From the NCBI RefSeq assembly GCF_010093535.1, contig NW_022985163.1, positions 1,150,294-1,214,293 on the forward strand: a DNA stretch of 64,000 nt. The letters run 5' to 3'. A model generated the notes under the pieces. That model did not search any database and was not told where the DNA came from. It saw only the letters and a list, made by a program, of their open reading frames with translations. The stretch comes from Lindgomyces ingoldianus (taxonomy: Eukaryota > Ascomycota > Dothideomycetes > Pleosporales > Lindgomycetaceae). Position numbers and translations under genes: made by a program. Below are positions 9,961-20,811 of this stretch, one piece after another. Each line of letters starts with the position of its first letter. The stretch's first letter is position 1.

Positions 9961-11990
9961 TTTTGTACGGCTCACGTGACCGTAGCGAAGTGAAAAGTAT
10001 CAATTGTAGTACGTTCTGTTAGACACGCTGATGTCCACTTAGGGTTTTCGGTCATCCATCTGCAAAACGTTTAGTGAAGATACCTTGTGCAGCCGAGAAC
10101 AGTGGATAGTTCCCAAGGGACAGCTGTAGCCAAAGTCTCGGTATTGTGAAGGGGAATTCGACTCAAAATAATGTTGACCCTGTTTGTTTCACAAGCACAC
10201 TCTTGAACATATAAGTGCCTCGATATTATACTGTACGGAAGCCCCTTTGCTACGAGCGAGTTGTGTGCTATATATAATTTAAACGTGGCCAAGAGCGGGA
10301 GCAGGCGCGGATACGGGACGACAAAAAACTCAAGTAGCAGAAGACTTAGGATTATACAGCCATGAAAATTCACTCAATCATCAACGGTTGGTGGTAGAGA
10401 ATCTACAATAATACACCGGCATCGACTTACAAGCCCGTCCTCTCCGACGCGAGCCTTCGGCGGGGGGGATTTGGAAAGATGTCTGGCAGCAGTGTTCTGG
10501 GGAGTCATGTGTGGTGACCTTCGATTGAGTAAGGAGAGTGAGTTGAATGTCGATGACTGGTCACTCTTGAAAGCATCATAACGAATTAAATGTTTGTTTA
10601 AGCATGATCTCTGACGCGCCTATGAGGGATTTTTGTCAGAAACGCGTTTATTGGAGAACCTTAAAACTTAGTGAAGAAAGGGTCTTACTTCAGCCCTAAT
10701 GCGGGGTAACATAAAGATAATGTTAGTCGTATGCATCTCACCATAGTCTATGTTGCTGAGACTCACCTACTTATTTCGCATATATACAGACTCCTACAAA
10801 GGACTCCTCTAGCAATAAATGCAATCCAGTTCCTCATGCCTCTAGTGCTTCACATAGCTTCACAGACAAAGTCAGAAATCAGTAACTTTTGCCTTGGTGA
10901 GATCACAGAATCTTTACGGAAAAAGGTTTCAAAAGTGGCCAAGAACACATGATTGAGGCGAAGCTTCATCATTCTCAACCTGGAAACCTCAACCATCCTC
11001 GTTTAGATGGGCCTGCGGTGACCAAGTACGCCGGATATATGACAAGAGGAGAGGCAGAAGGCCCATGAACCATTGAAACCTCGAGAACCCAATGCACTGA
11101 TTCCTCCTGTCCTGGTTAGCCTGTGCAACATCCCCAGAAGGTTCCTTCCTCATCTGATGTAGAGATATCTTCGGACCCACGCGAAACTCCACTTTAGGCC
11201 TAGAGGCGGCGCGCGTAAAATAACAAGGGTGGGGATGAGAGAATGACTGCCACTGACGCGCACTACGCTTACCATGCCGCATGGTAGACTACTCTCGCCA
11301 GCCTAGAACTCCAATATATTTCAGGCCAGAGCAAAGGGCGTTTCAGAATTCCATCCCTTACTCTTTCCGGTCTGGCTGCAACTGCATGATTGGAAAAAGA
11401 AACGAAATGTGGGTGCAGTGTAGGTAGAGTCTTCCTTATGAACTGATTCCTAGAGCACTCAAGAGGAGCAATAATGGACATTCGCATGCAACTAGCGTGA
11501 GAATGTACCCCTAGCGCCTTTGTTGACACCTGTTGGTCCCGCCGAATGACCCACTGCACCGTCTGCATAGAATCTAGCAAGCACTCCTCTCATTCAATAG
11601 TGCAAAGGCTTTGTAGGTGGAGAATGATTGCCTCAAGTTGCAGTTTGAACCCTTGTGGAGACACTCAACATCGAGACCACTAGGACATTTAAATGGGAGA
11701 ACGGTAGAATCGGCGCCGCACTCATGGGTCCCACAGAACCGTTAATAATTTTGTATGGTGGGAAATTTAGGCGTTCCGTGTCAACAACTGTAGGTGCGTG
11801 GCAATGCGGAGTGTGATGACATTCCAAGAGGCTGTACCCACTATATGAACCAGGACATCGTTGCAGAAATATTCTTAACTTCAAATATTCTTTCGTTTGG
11901 ATACATTCCTTTGTATTTATTTGTACCTTCGCGTTGAAAGATCCCCTGGCTGCCTTCTATCTTCTCGTACTGTGATCTTCATTTATCATA
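9961..11990. other. Intergenic, about 2.0 kb, no supported gene
   Basis: Composition is normal and several frames of 70-100 codons are open on either strand. None shows a recognisable motif, a good start context or a coherent splice pattern. The last 100 bp precede the peroxidase pseudogene and contain CT-rich promoter-like sequence. Confidence 0.5.
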
Positions 11991-12874
11991 ATGATTAACT
12001 TCCAACTATCCGTCATTCTTTCCTTACCCATCCTGTCCCCGGCCCTTGAACTTACCGTGCCTTATCCAAAGCGACAGTTCGGAGGGTGTCCTACAGTCTG
12101 GGGCATGGTCTCTCGAGATCTCCAGGGTGACTTCTCGGGATGCAATGAAGACGCCTGAGCTGCCATTCGCCTTTCGTTTCACGATTGTAGAAATAGAACT
12201 TGCGATAGCAGCATCATACTCGCTGGAGAATGTTCAAGGTCCAAGAAAGCTAGGCAGCAAGGCACTTGCAACAAGCTGGGAGCAAATGCTGAACAGTACA
12301 GTGTCGGAACTGCGGACGTATCCGCAACCTAGTCGGTCGTCAAGACAGCGACACACCAGCTCCGGAGGGTCTTGTTCCACAGTGAAGCGACCCAGTTTCG
12401 AGTATCGTGTTTGTATTTGTTGCTGAAGGGTTCTGTGCTCCGAATGTTGTTGCTCTTGTAGGCACCTATAGCACCGGGCGGCAGTTCTTCGATAATCTAG
12501 CTGGAGAGGGTGCTTCACTCGACTCGACACCGGGTACGGTGGACGCTGCATCTTATGGTCAGACATTGAGCGGCACCGCTCCGTACAGTCTAGTGATGAA
12601 CGCTTGTTCAAGAACCCCAGTGTAAGCCAAATATCCCTCACTTTCGAGGGTTTGCCAATATTTCAATCTCTCGTATATTTCCCCGGCTTGGAGAAACGTC
12701 GCCACTAACCAACACGGCTGGAACGCCGCGTTTTCTTCAGCGATGAACAGGCTCAGCGTCACTGGAAACAATGTTGGCAACTTGGCAGACTGTTCTAATG
12801 TACTCCCAGGCGTCGCAAAGAACAGACATAAGGCTAAGAGTGGCCCAGTTGCAGCTCGCGCTTTTGCCCCATAA
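11991..12874 (+). pseudogene. Class II (lignin-type) heme peroxidase pseudogene
   Basis: The ATG at 11991 opens a signal-peptide-like start (MINFQLSVILSLPILSPALE), then a mature N-terminus CPTVWGMVSRDL...GCNEDA. Codon 56 is TGA (12156-12158), where the family has Arg (CGA to TGA fits). The same frame continues with the distal heme pocket AAIRLSFHDC (Arg 12168-12170, His 12180-12182), then CDSSIILAGE and NKLGANAEQYSVGTAD, up to a second stop at 12330. Homology resumes in another frame with VVALVGTYSTGRQFFDN and GASLDSTPGT...TLSGTAPYS. Here the proximal heme His is Tyr (12467-12469). The C-terminus HGWNAAFSSAMNRLSVTGNN...DCSNVLPG, in a further frame, ends at TAA 12872-12874. Stops, shifts and loss of the heme ligand make it non-functional. 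Family assignment is from recognised motifs. Confidence 0.85.
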
Positions 12875-13296
12875 ATAGAGAACACGGAGGTGCCGGCACT
12901 TTAGCACTTGTAGGAGGGTAATTTGGAGCGAGTTCGCCCCTTCTGGAATTGTCTCATGTATACTTTGGCTATCGTTGGGGTTGCACTAGTAATTCTAGAT
13001 TCTCGGACGAGAATCTGGTTCGATATAGGTTTGCTCGGACTTGAAGCATGGCGTTGTGGTTAGGTCAGATTTAGGAGTTTGTTTGTATTCCTGTCCAATG
13101 TTAGAAATGGTCATTTTATCGTCCATTCGCCAATAAGTGAGATAACCTCCACAGGCTTTAGGTTTCGCACGTACGTATGGAAAGAACACAATGCTTGCAT
13201 TTGAGAGCGGTTTGGAGGATCAAGTGACGGAGAGCTTTCTCGGAGAGGCGATCGAGTTACAGGAGTAGCACTCGTCGAGCAACGGGATTTTGTATG
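12875..13296. other. Intergenic between the peroxidase relic and the phosphatase gene
   Basis: About 420 bp of ordinary composition. No gene was recognised. It should contain the 3' processing signals of the minus-strand phosphatase gene. Confidence 0.5.
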
Positions 13297-14454
13297 CTAC
13301 CCCAACAACACCTCTTGTTCTTCTTTTGTTATACCGAGTAGGTATAGAATATCTAGCATACTTTTCGAGTTCAATCTTGCGGGTGCTTGCATCTGCACCT
13401 TGGGCTTCGCATGAAAGGCGACCCCCAAGCCAGCCACACCCATCATCGGAAGATCGTTGGCTCCGTCACCAACGACAAGGACTTGGGCCAAGGGTATGTC
13501 CTCCTTTGCAGCAATCTCTAGGACATGCTGCCTCTTCCTTTCGGCGTGCACAATTTCGCCGGTCAACTCGCCAGTCAGCGTCTGCCCGTCCTCGCTGACG
13601 GTGAGATGGTTGGCGAAAGCGTAGTCCAACCCCAACTCCTTCCCCATCCATCCCGTCAGCGGCGTGAAGCCCCCGCTTAGCACAGCCGTCCTGAAGCCCA
13701 GCCTCTTCAGCGCCTTGATCAGTGCTAGGACACCCTCGTTTAACGTGATCCTGGGCTTGAGGGTCTCCCACACAGTGCTTGGGACGCCCCGGAGCAGGGC
13801 GCACCTTTTACGCAGACTAGCTTCAAAATCCAGCTCTCCGTTCATTGCAGCTGCTGTAATCTCAGCAACCTGGGCCTTGACACCAATGAGGCTGGCAATC
13901 TCATCAATGACCTCCTGCTGGATGAGGGTAGAATCCATGTCGAAGACTGCCAGGCGCTTGTACCGCCGATATACAGTGTCGAGCTGGAAGACGACCTCGA
14001 CGTTCCACTCCCGCTCAAACCGGCTCACGACCTCGTCCCTTCGCAGTGTCTCCAGCGTCACGGGCGCGGGATTAGGAAGCGGAAACGTGACTTCGACAAC
14101 TCTGCAGAATTTGGACGCTTCCAGCCTCCTCGACGTGATGGTGTCTTCCATGAGGCCTGGTATTATGTTGGTCATCGTGACGAAGAAGTCGGTAAGGCAG
14201 CTCTGCGAGAGGTAGGAGCCATAGAGGTGGTCAAGCGGGTTGGGGCCTGGAGTGGGCGGCTCGAGGGGGTAGTCGCACATATTCTCGGTGGGCACGGAAT
14301 CCCGCAAAGAACTGAGCGAGGCCTCAGGGAGGGTGTCTCGCGGGCTGTGAGGCGACGCATCGGCATGCGGGTGGGCGTGCAACGGGGAGTCAGATTTGTA
14401 GAAGAGGGTTGCGATAACATGGGTTGCGGAGACGTCGAGGGCAAGTGGCTTCAT
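13297..14454 (-). CDS. SER2: Phosphoserine phosphatase (SerB/Ser2 type)
   Basis: A single-exon ORF of 385 codons. It catalyses the last step of serine synthesis, O-phosphoserine to serine plus phosphate, in the cytosol. All HAD signatures are visible: motif I DMDSTLIQQEVIDEIA (about residue 172), motif II VLSGGFT, the motif III Lys in AERKRQHVLE, and motif IV VVGDGANDLPMM. The helical cap region carrying GELDFEASLRKR lies between motifs I and II. The N-terminal 160 residues form a regulatory-like extension, as is usual in fungal homologs, which are longer than bacterial SerB. The start at 14454 is the first Met of the frame. It is divergent from the SDR gene across a 435-bp gap. Confidence 0.93.
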   Translation of the reverse strand: MKPLALDVSATHVIATLFYKSDSPLHAHPHADASPHSPRDTLPEASLSSLRDSVPTENMCDYPLEPPTPGPNPLDHLYGSYLSQSCLTDFFVTMTNIIPGLMEDTITSRRLEASKFCRVVEVTFPLPNPAPVTLETLRRDEVVSRFEREWNVEVVFQLDTVYRRYKRLAVFDMDSTLIQQEVIDEIASLIGVKAQVAEITAAAMNGELDFEASLRKRCALLRGVPSTVWETLKPRITLNEGVLALIKALKRLGFRTAVLSGGFTPLTGWMGKELGLDYAFANHLTVSEDGQTLTGELTGEIVHAERKRQHVLEIAAKEDIPLAQVLVVGDGANDLPMMGVAGLGVAFHAKPKVQMQAPARLNSKSMLDILYLLGITKEEQEVLLG

Positions 14455-14889
14455 GGCGCTAATTACTGGAGAGTGGTGGTGGTGGTGGTGGTAGGTGGTA
14501 GGTAGTGGGAGGGGTCAATTCACGACGCAGGAAAATGGTACAGGGATGAAGGCTCGCCAAGGGCTAAGCTTTGTGGTGGGGTCTGTTTGGCTAGCGAGCT
14601 CCCCGCAAAGCACACCATTCACTGCCATGGGGATTGTGCGATACTTCACCTGTCAATGTTTACACCATGGATTCGGTTCAGGTGATGACGCAGCTGTGGG
14701 TTTCGAATGCCATCGTGTACCCTCCAGCTGCTGCTGCGAGGGGAAACTCCTCCGCCCAGCCTTCAAGCGAGCCTAGGCTTCCTAAGGCATCCGGGCTAAC
14801 ACTGTTGTTTTCCTCGCCCTCACCCCCGCAACGGTCCAGGAAGGTACAAAAGAGGCGCCATCTCCTTCTCCATCGTCTCCGCTAAACCG
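14455..14889. promoter_or_regulatory. Shared divergent promoter region, SER2-like (-) and SDR (+)
   Basis: 435 bp between two divergent start codons. It contains a GGT microsatellite (about 14478-14495) just upstream of the minus-strand start. No specific factor site is claimed. Confidence 0.5.
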
Positions 14890-15981
14890 ATGGCTACTTC
14901 GAGCAGCTCTAACCTCTCGGACATGATCAGACAGTCCCCACCTGTCGACTTGTCGAAACCCTACGAGGCGGCTTGGGTCAAGGGCAAGACAATTGTAATA
15001 ACCGGAGGAGCGAGTGGCTTCGGCGCCGGCTTCGTGAGGCATTGGGCAAAATATCGCGCTGCGATAATTATTGGAGACGTCAATGTTGAGAAAGGCGGCG
15101 CTCTCGCTCTGGAGGTCCAGAAAGAGACGGGAAACCAGCATGTCCATTTCGTGCATTGCGACGTCACTGACTGGCAGTCTCAAGTCAACTTCTTCAAGGA
15201 GGCTGTTAAGCTGAGCCCGCATGGCGGTATCGACACCGTAGTCGCCAACGCTGGCATAGCTGGCGACGACCCCCTGCAACGACCGACCGGCTTGAACACT
15301 GCTGAGCCTCCGAAGCCCGACTTCAAAATCATGGACGTCAACTGCACGGGAGTCATGTACACTACTCACCTTGCGCTTTACTGGCTCTTCCGGAATCCAG
15401 GTTCGACAGCCTGCAGCATGGACTCACATCCTCTATACACCCGGGACAGGCACCTGCTGTTTCTTGGGTCAGTCGCCTCACTCGGGCCTATACCTGTCCA
15501 GCCTCAATACGGTGCTGCAAAGCATGCCGTATTGGGGCTGTTCCGTTCGCTGCGCGCAACATCGCACATGCAAGGCGTTCGCGTTAACCTTCTCTGCCCT
15601 TATTTCATCGACACGCCCATTGTTACTGCGGCTGCACGAGTCGCACTTGCCGGAGGAGCAATGGGAAAGGTGGAGGATGTGGTCGACGCTGCAACCCGCT
15701 TCGTTGCCGATTCACGCATTCTTGGCCGAGCCCTGGTCATTGGGCCAAAAGTCAATGTGAAGCAACACGAAGACGGGGAGTGGAAATTGGTGACCAAGGA
15801 CGCTCCGGGCAGTCGCCAGACGGCCATCTGGGAAGCTTACGCAGATGACTGGGAAGAGGCGGATGCTTTTTGTCGGAATATAATTGGAGTGTTGAATGCA
15901 GTCCAGGCGGCTCGCGGATGGATAGGCTGGGCTGTGGACGTAGTCAAAGCCGTTGGGTATAGTGTGGGGCTTGCTCGGTGA
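14890..15981 (+). CDS. Short-chain dehydrogenase/reductase
   Basis: An uninterrupted 363-codon ORF with a classical SDR Rossmann fold. The cofactor glycine motif is TGGASGFGAG (about residues 37-46). An acidic GDVN after the second strand suggests NAD(H) preference. NAGIAG is the structural NNAG-type motif. The catalytic Ser in LGSVASLG is followed by the YxxxK motif YGAAKHA. The C-terminal 100 residues are an extension with no recognised domain. It is similar in outline to fungal 15-hydroxyprostaglandin-dehydrogenase-like proteins, but the substrate cannot be inferred. The ATG context is good (ACCGATGG). Confidence 0.9.
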   Translation: MATSSSSNLSDMIRQSPPVDLSKPYEAAWVKGKTIVITGGASGFGAGFVRHWAKYRAAIIIGDVNVEKGGALALEVQKETGNQHVHFVHCDVTDWQSQVNFFKEAVKLSPHGGIDTVVANAGIAGDDPLQRPTGLNTAEPPKPDFKIMDVNCTGVMYTTHLALYWLFRNPGSTACSMDSHPLYTRDRHLLFLGSVASLGPIPVQPQYGAAKHAVLGLFRSLRATSHMQGVRVNLLCPYFIDTPIVTAAARVALAGGAMGKVEDVVDAATRFVADSRILGRALVIGPKVNVKQHEDGEWKLVTKDAPGSRQTAIWEAYADDWEEADAFCRNIIGVLNAVQAARGWIGWAVDVVKAVGYSVGLAR

Positions 15982-16391
15982 TGGAGATAGGCGAGATTCC
16001 CATCGTCATTCGACTGTGTAGCGAAGAAGCATCATGACATCACATCACGGGCCAAGGAGCTGCACCCCTTCCCAAGCCTAACAGCGGACACCAACTGCTT
16101 GGGGACAAAGGTGCGCTCTGGAACAGTTCCTGAGCGGTGGCCATGGCGACTGACGCCAAAACTTAATGATCGTCAACCCTTTGCAAATCATAAATTGCTC
16201 CCCGTCACACCGTTGTACATGTCTCGCGCGCGTTTGCCCTCTCTCGCTGCTCCCCGAGAATTTACTCGCTCGCTCCTCCTCATTATTTCGTCCGCCCCGC
16301 TGCGCCTTCTCTTTTAATTCCCTTTTTTGAATCCGCCAAGGTAGAACATAGGGTCTGTTTCACAACTTGGTCTTCAAACCCCACTGTCGCC
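15982..16391. promoter_or_regulatory. Intergenic/promoter upstream of the glycosyltransferase
   Basis: 410 bp. The last 130 bp are strongly pyrimidine-rich (CTCGCTCGCTCC..., TTTCTC), typical of fungal core promoters. No additional gene was seen. Confidence 0.45.
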
Positions 16392-19300
16392 ATGTCCAAC
16401 GAGAGTAATGACAACGTCCATGTAATCCCTACCGCCGTTCGCTTAGAGGAAGATAAATTCCCTTTCCCAAATGAAAACTCCTCATACCGAACCCACGGCA
16501 CGACCCTGAAACGATGTGCGACAGATGGCGACGCTCCCACCGACGTCATGCGGACGATGGATCCGTCGCGACCTCGCGATCTCCAAAAACAGGCGACGGA
16601 CCAGCCACCATCTGTATCTCCAAGGTCGTTGCTTGACTGGAACCGAAGAGTAACGGCCGGCAGGCCTCCACAACTGGGTAGACAGGCTACCTTGACCTTC
16701 GATCCATTCTCATTCGAGTCAAGCCCTTCATCCAACGAGGAAGAGGGTCCTTCGTCTGACGGCCATGGCACTCGATCACGAGAGCGACATGACCAGGGAG
16801 AGAAACGCAAATCCAGCCCCCAGTCCTTCTCGAGGTTCCGAATTGCAAACGAGCATTTCAGCACCAGGGGCAAGATCTCAAAGCTGGATGGCCGACTGAA
16901 GTTGTCAATAAACGAAACAGTGAATAGTGGCTACTTTGCAAAGACTCTTGGAGCCGGCTTGAGAAAGCACATCAGGAGCGGAGAGGATGGAGAGAGTGCC
17001 AAGTCTCCCCTTCCTGGACACGACGCGGAGACTGAGAAGATACCCCCAGAAGATGACAAAATGGAGAATGGTTCCAAACAAAGAGTGAAGTTGAACGTCT
17101 GCGTAATCGTTATTGGGTCGCGAGGAGACATCCAACCCTTTTTGAAGATCGGAAAGATCCTAAAAGATGACTACGGCCACCGGGTACGAATAGCAACACA
17201 TCCTGCGTTCAAGAAATTTGTCGAAGAGGATTCGGGCCTAGAGTTCTTCTCAGTAGGGGGTGACCCCTCGGAACTCATGGCGTTTATGGTCAAGAATCCG
17301 GGGTTGATACCATCCGTGGACACTATCAAAGACGGCGAGATTGGTCGACGAAGAGCAGCCATGTACGACATGTTTCAGGGCATGTGGCGCGCATGCATTA
17401 ACTCCACTGATGATGAGAACGACAAGGCGAATATGAAGATGAGTAAGTTCAGGGCCCCACTGTAGAAGCACATCTCATGAAATGTACCATGATCTGCGTT
17501 GGGAATAATTCCCCTCTCTGTTGATGTTTTCACTTGACCCCAGCAATGGGTTAATGAACTCCACTTCCCATAAGTTAACGTTTTGTGCTACGAGCCAACA
17601 TTTAGCAGAGAGTGGTTGGAGTACCACACTTCGTTTCGTGGTTACTTCCTTGTGCCGTTTGATCTGGGAACTGACTATTATCTTAGTGGGCGACAAGCAT
17701 CCGTTCGTAGCTGATGCTATTATTGCGAACCCCCCAAGCTTTGCACCTCAACATATCGCCGAACGACTAGGGGTGCCCCTCCACATGATGTTCACGTAGG
17801 TTCTTAATCAAGACTTCGATATGCGCGTTACATTTCAAATATATCACAGCTGACATAAGTAAGATTTCCATATACCCCCACAGCTCAATTCCCACATCCA
17901 TTGGCGAATATTAAGGCTAGTAATGTTGACGCCAACTATACCAATTTCATGAGCTATCCCCTGGTGGAAATGATGACTTGGCAGGGGTTGGGCGATTTGA
18001 TCAACCGATTCCGGTCTAAGACTCTATGCTTGGAAGAGATTTCAACGCTTTGGGCTCCGGGGCAACTTTACCGTCTAAAGGTACCCTATACTTATATGGT
18101 AAGTGCTTCAACGTACAACATATTATCTCACAATGTGGAACATGATAAGGGTAGAGTCTATCTCTCACACCTCTTGCTACAATCAGAGAGAACACTATCA
18201 ACTATCCCTGTCATGTTCCGCATTAAATGATAAGAAGCAGCAGAAAGCAACGAACTCCCCGCTGATTACACCTAGTGGTCACCTAGTCTTGTCTCAAAAC
18301 CTAAAGATTGGGGGCCAGAGATTGATATCGCAGGTTTCGTGTTCCTCGAACTTGCATCGTCCTTCAAGCCCCCAGAGTCTCTTATCAAATTTCTCGATGA
18401 TGGTCCTCCTCCTTTGTACATTGGCTTTGGTAGCATCGTAGTCGACGATCCCGACAAATTCACTAAACTGATCTTTGAAGCAGTCGAGATGGCAGGCGCT
18501 CGTGCGCTTGTTAGCAAAGGATGGGGTGGTCTAGGAGACGAGGGAAATACTCCCGATAACATCTACATGCTCGAAAATACACCACACGACTGGTTATTTC
18601 CGCGCGTAAGTGCAGTTGTTCATCATGGCGGTGCAGGAACTACGGCAATCGGCTTGAAATGCGGCAAGCCTACGATGATAATCCCATTTTTTGGTGATCA
18701 ACCGTTCTGGGGCGCAATGGTGGCCAAAGCGAAAGCGGGAGCTCATAATTGCATTCCCTACAAAAAGCTCACTGCCGAGCGTCTTGCAGAAGGTATCAAG
18801 CAGTGCCTAACTAACGAAGCTAAGGAAAACGTTCAAAAGATTGCAGATAGCATTGCGAAGGAAGGTGATGGTGCTGCCAATGCTGTACGATCTTTCCATC
18901 GTAGCTTGCCATTGCATGGCGACTACAGCATGCGTTGTCAGATACTCGAAAATCGCGTTGCGACATGGAAGCTAAAAAACACGGACCTCCGTTTATGTTC
19001 CCTTGCAGCTGAGCTTCTTGTCGAATGGAAGAAAATCAAGTGGAACGATCTTCGACTCCTTCGCCACTACGAATGGAATGACTTCGGGGGTCCGGGTGAG
19101 CCTATTACAGGCGGCTGGGGTGCCATCATGGGAACTGCATCTGATGTTGCGACTGGTGTAGGCCTAATTCCGTTCAAGATGGCGAAGAGTGTCAAGAAAC
19201 GAGAGGAGTATTACCAGAAAAGATATAGGATTTCGAAAGGACAAAGACACGCAAAACAGACTCTTGCTCAAGCAAATACGGACTTTCCCAATGAACGCAG

Positions 19301-20132
19301 AAACAGTAACTGGAAGGATTCTAATAGTCGATCTGATCGGCCCGGCAAGCCTGATCGACGGGATACCAACCAGAGAACACTCTCCAAGCTCCCAAGACCA
19401 GAAGATTATCTAGCACAGGAGCTGGCACAGGAGGCAGGTCATGGTTTGTTGAAGACTGGGGGTGCTATCATTAGAGCCCCGATGGAGTTCACCCTTGCGA
19501 TTACTCAAGGTTTCCACAATGCACCGCGCCTCTACGGTGACGAAACTGTGAGACGACCTCCACGAGTTACTGGCTTCCATTCTGGGTTCCGGGCTGGTCG
19601 TGATGAGTTCGTTTATGGCATTCGGGACGGTGTTGCGGGGCTTTGGATGCAACCATACTGCGGCGCTCGAGACGGTGGCATGATGGGCTTTCTTCACGGT
19701 TTCGGTATGGGAATTGGTGGGGTGGTCCTCAAGGATATTGCGGCGTTCCTAGGGCCTCCAGCTTATGTGATGAAGGGTCTCCATGAAGAAGCACTTAAAA
19801 AGTACCAACCTACAAATTTCTTAAGACGCGCTCGGGTCATCCAAGGCCAGAATGAATTGGCGGCACTTGGGCCTCGCCATCCTCACCACAAATCGGGTGA
19901 TTCAAACGATGAAAAGAAAGAGGAAGGGATGGAACGACAAGAAGTGGAGATTGCTGTCACTCGGGGATGGGAAGTCGTGCAATCTCAGATGCTAGCAGAT
20001 AAGAGAAAGCATACGATAGGCCTCCGTGCAAGTCTCCTTGGAAGGAAGGTACGGAAGGGAGGCGAGCCATTCCCGAGGAAGTCGTCAAAAGCTGATGTGA
20101 GTGTAAAACCGAAGTCAGCCTCACCCCAATAA
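16392..20132 (+). CDS. Sterol 3-beta-glucosyltransferase-like GT-B protein (frame doubtful at one junction)
   Basis: Proposed exons are 16392-17442, 17687-17795, 17884-18098 and 18276-20132. The N-terminal region is low-complexity and probably disordered. Then comes the GT28 nucleotide-fold start [20 protein letters not shown] and the segment [15 protein letters not shown]. The C-terminal donor-binding region is [15 protein letters not shown]...[10 protein letters not shown]. Family members transfer glucose from UDP-glucose to sterols at membranes. Introns 1 (17443-17686) and 3 (18099-18275) restore frame cleanly. At the exon 2/3 border the GTAGGT donor and CAG acceptor leave the frames out of phase. 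The conserved stretch expected between MMFT and FPHPLANIK (MPWSPTQ-like) is absent. A downstream acceptor at TAG 17918-17920 would restore the frame but drop the FPHPLANIK segment. The gene may be disrupted or mis-modelled; family membership is sure. Confidence 0.75.
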
Positions 20133-20416
20133 ACGAAACTGGGCAAGTAGATGGTGAAACCTTCCGGGGCCGAGATCGTCTGAATATAGCACTAGTTACA
20201 GCCAAAGAATGGAAGGAGAAGGTAAAGACGAAGTATAAGATCGATGTTATTCCGGATACACTCAAGGATCAAGCTCGGAGAGACGGAGTAGGGAATAGTC
20301 GACTACTCTCTGTCTTCGAAGAGAGCGTTAAGGGGAAGGGAACACCTGTCGGCAGGAAGCCAGGACATGAAGAGGCAACTCGTTGTTTGAGTGAGAGAAA
20401 CCTTGAGATAGTGTAG
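20124..20416 (+). pseudogene. Out-of-frame C-terminal extension of the glycosyltransferase
   Basis: Directly past the TAA of the long last exon, a shifted frame stays open to TAG 20414-20416. It encodes a coding-like, charged segment (GRDRLNIALVTAKEWKEKV, TKYKIDVIPDTLKDQ, LLSVFEESVKGKG). No splice pair that would join it in frame was found: GTGAGT at about 20095 lies in the wrong phase for every nearby AG. The simplest reading is a frameshift that removed about 90 residues, or a sequencing error. Homology to a specific domain was not recognised. Confidence 0.5.
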
Positions 20417-20811
20417 AGAGGGGAAGAGCAAAGAGAGATGTAACGGATTGGGCCACCGTGAATTTGGGCGCTAACGATGAGGGTATTCGATCGAGCTCTC
20501 ATAGAATTTAGATAAAGACTAGCGCGATATGGGGATAGCATGCCTATGGATTTAGGGCATATATAGACAGGAAGTTCCCCTTTAGAATCGCCCTGGCATT
20601 TGTGTTAGTCTCGCTAATGTTCTTTGCTCTTAGTACATAGATTTCGCAGTATACCCTTAATTGTCAATTTATTCAGCATCGTTGAATAAAGTTGCATAAA
20701 TCAATGCATAACCAACACCCCAGAAAAATCCCACAAAGCATTTCTCGCTGCTCTAAGCAAGTAAGTGGAAGGTGAGGATCGATTGAGCCCACCAATGCCC
20801 CATTCCAATTC
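20417..20811. other. Intergenic between convergent genes
   Basis: 395 bp of AT-leaning sequence holding the 3' ends of the glycosyltransferase (+) and the DUF7726-like gene (-). It includes AATAAAG near 20684. No gene seen. Confidence 0.5.

Noticed and set aside
12234..12885. Minus-strand frames of 108-135 codons over the peroxidase relic
   Set aside because: They are antisense shadows; the plus strand carries clear peroxidase motifs in the same bases.
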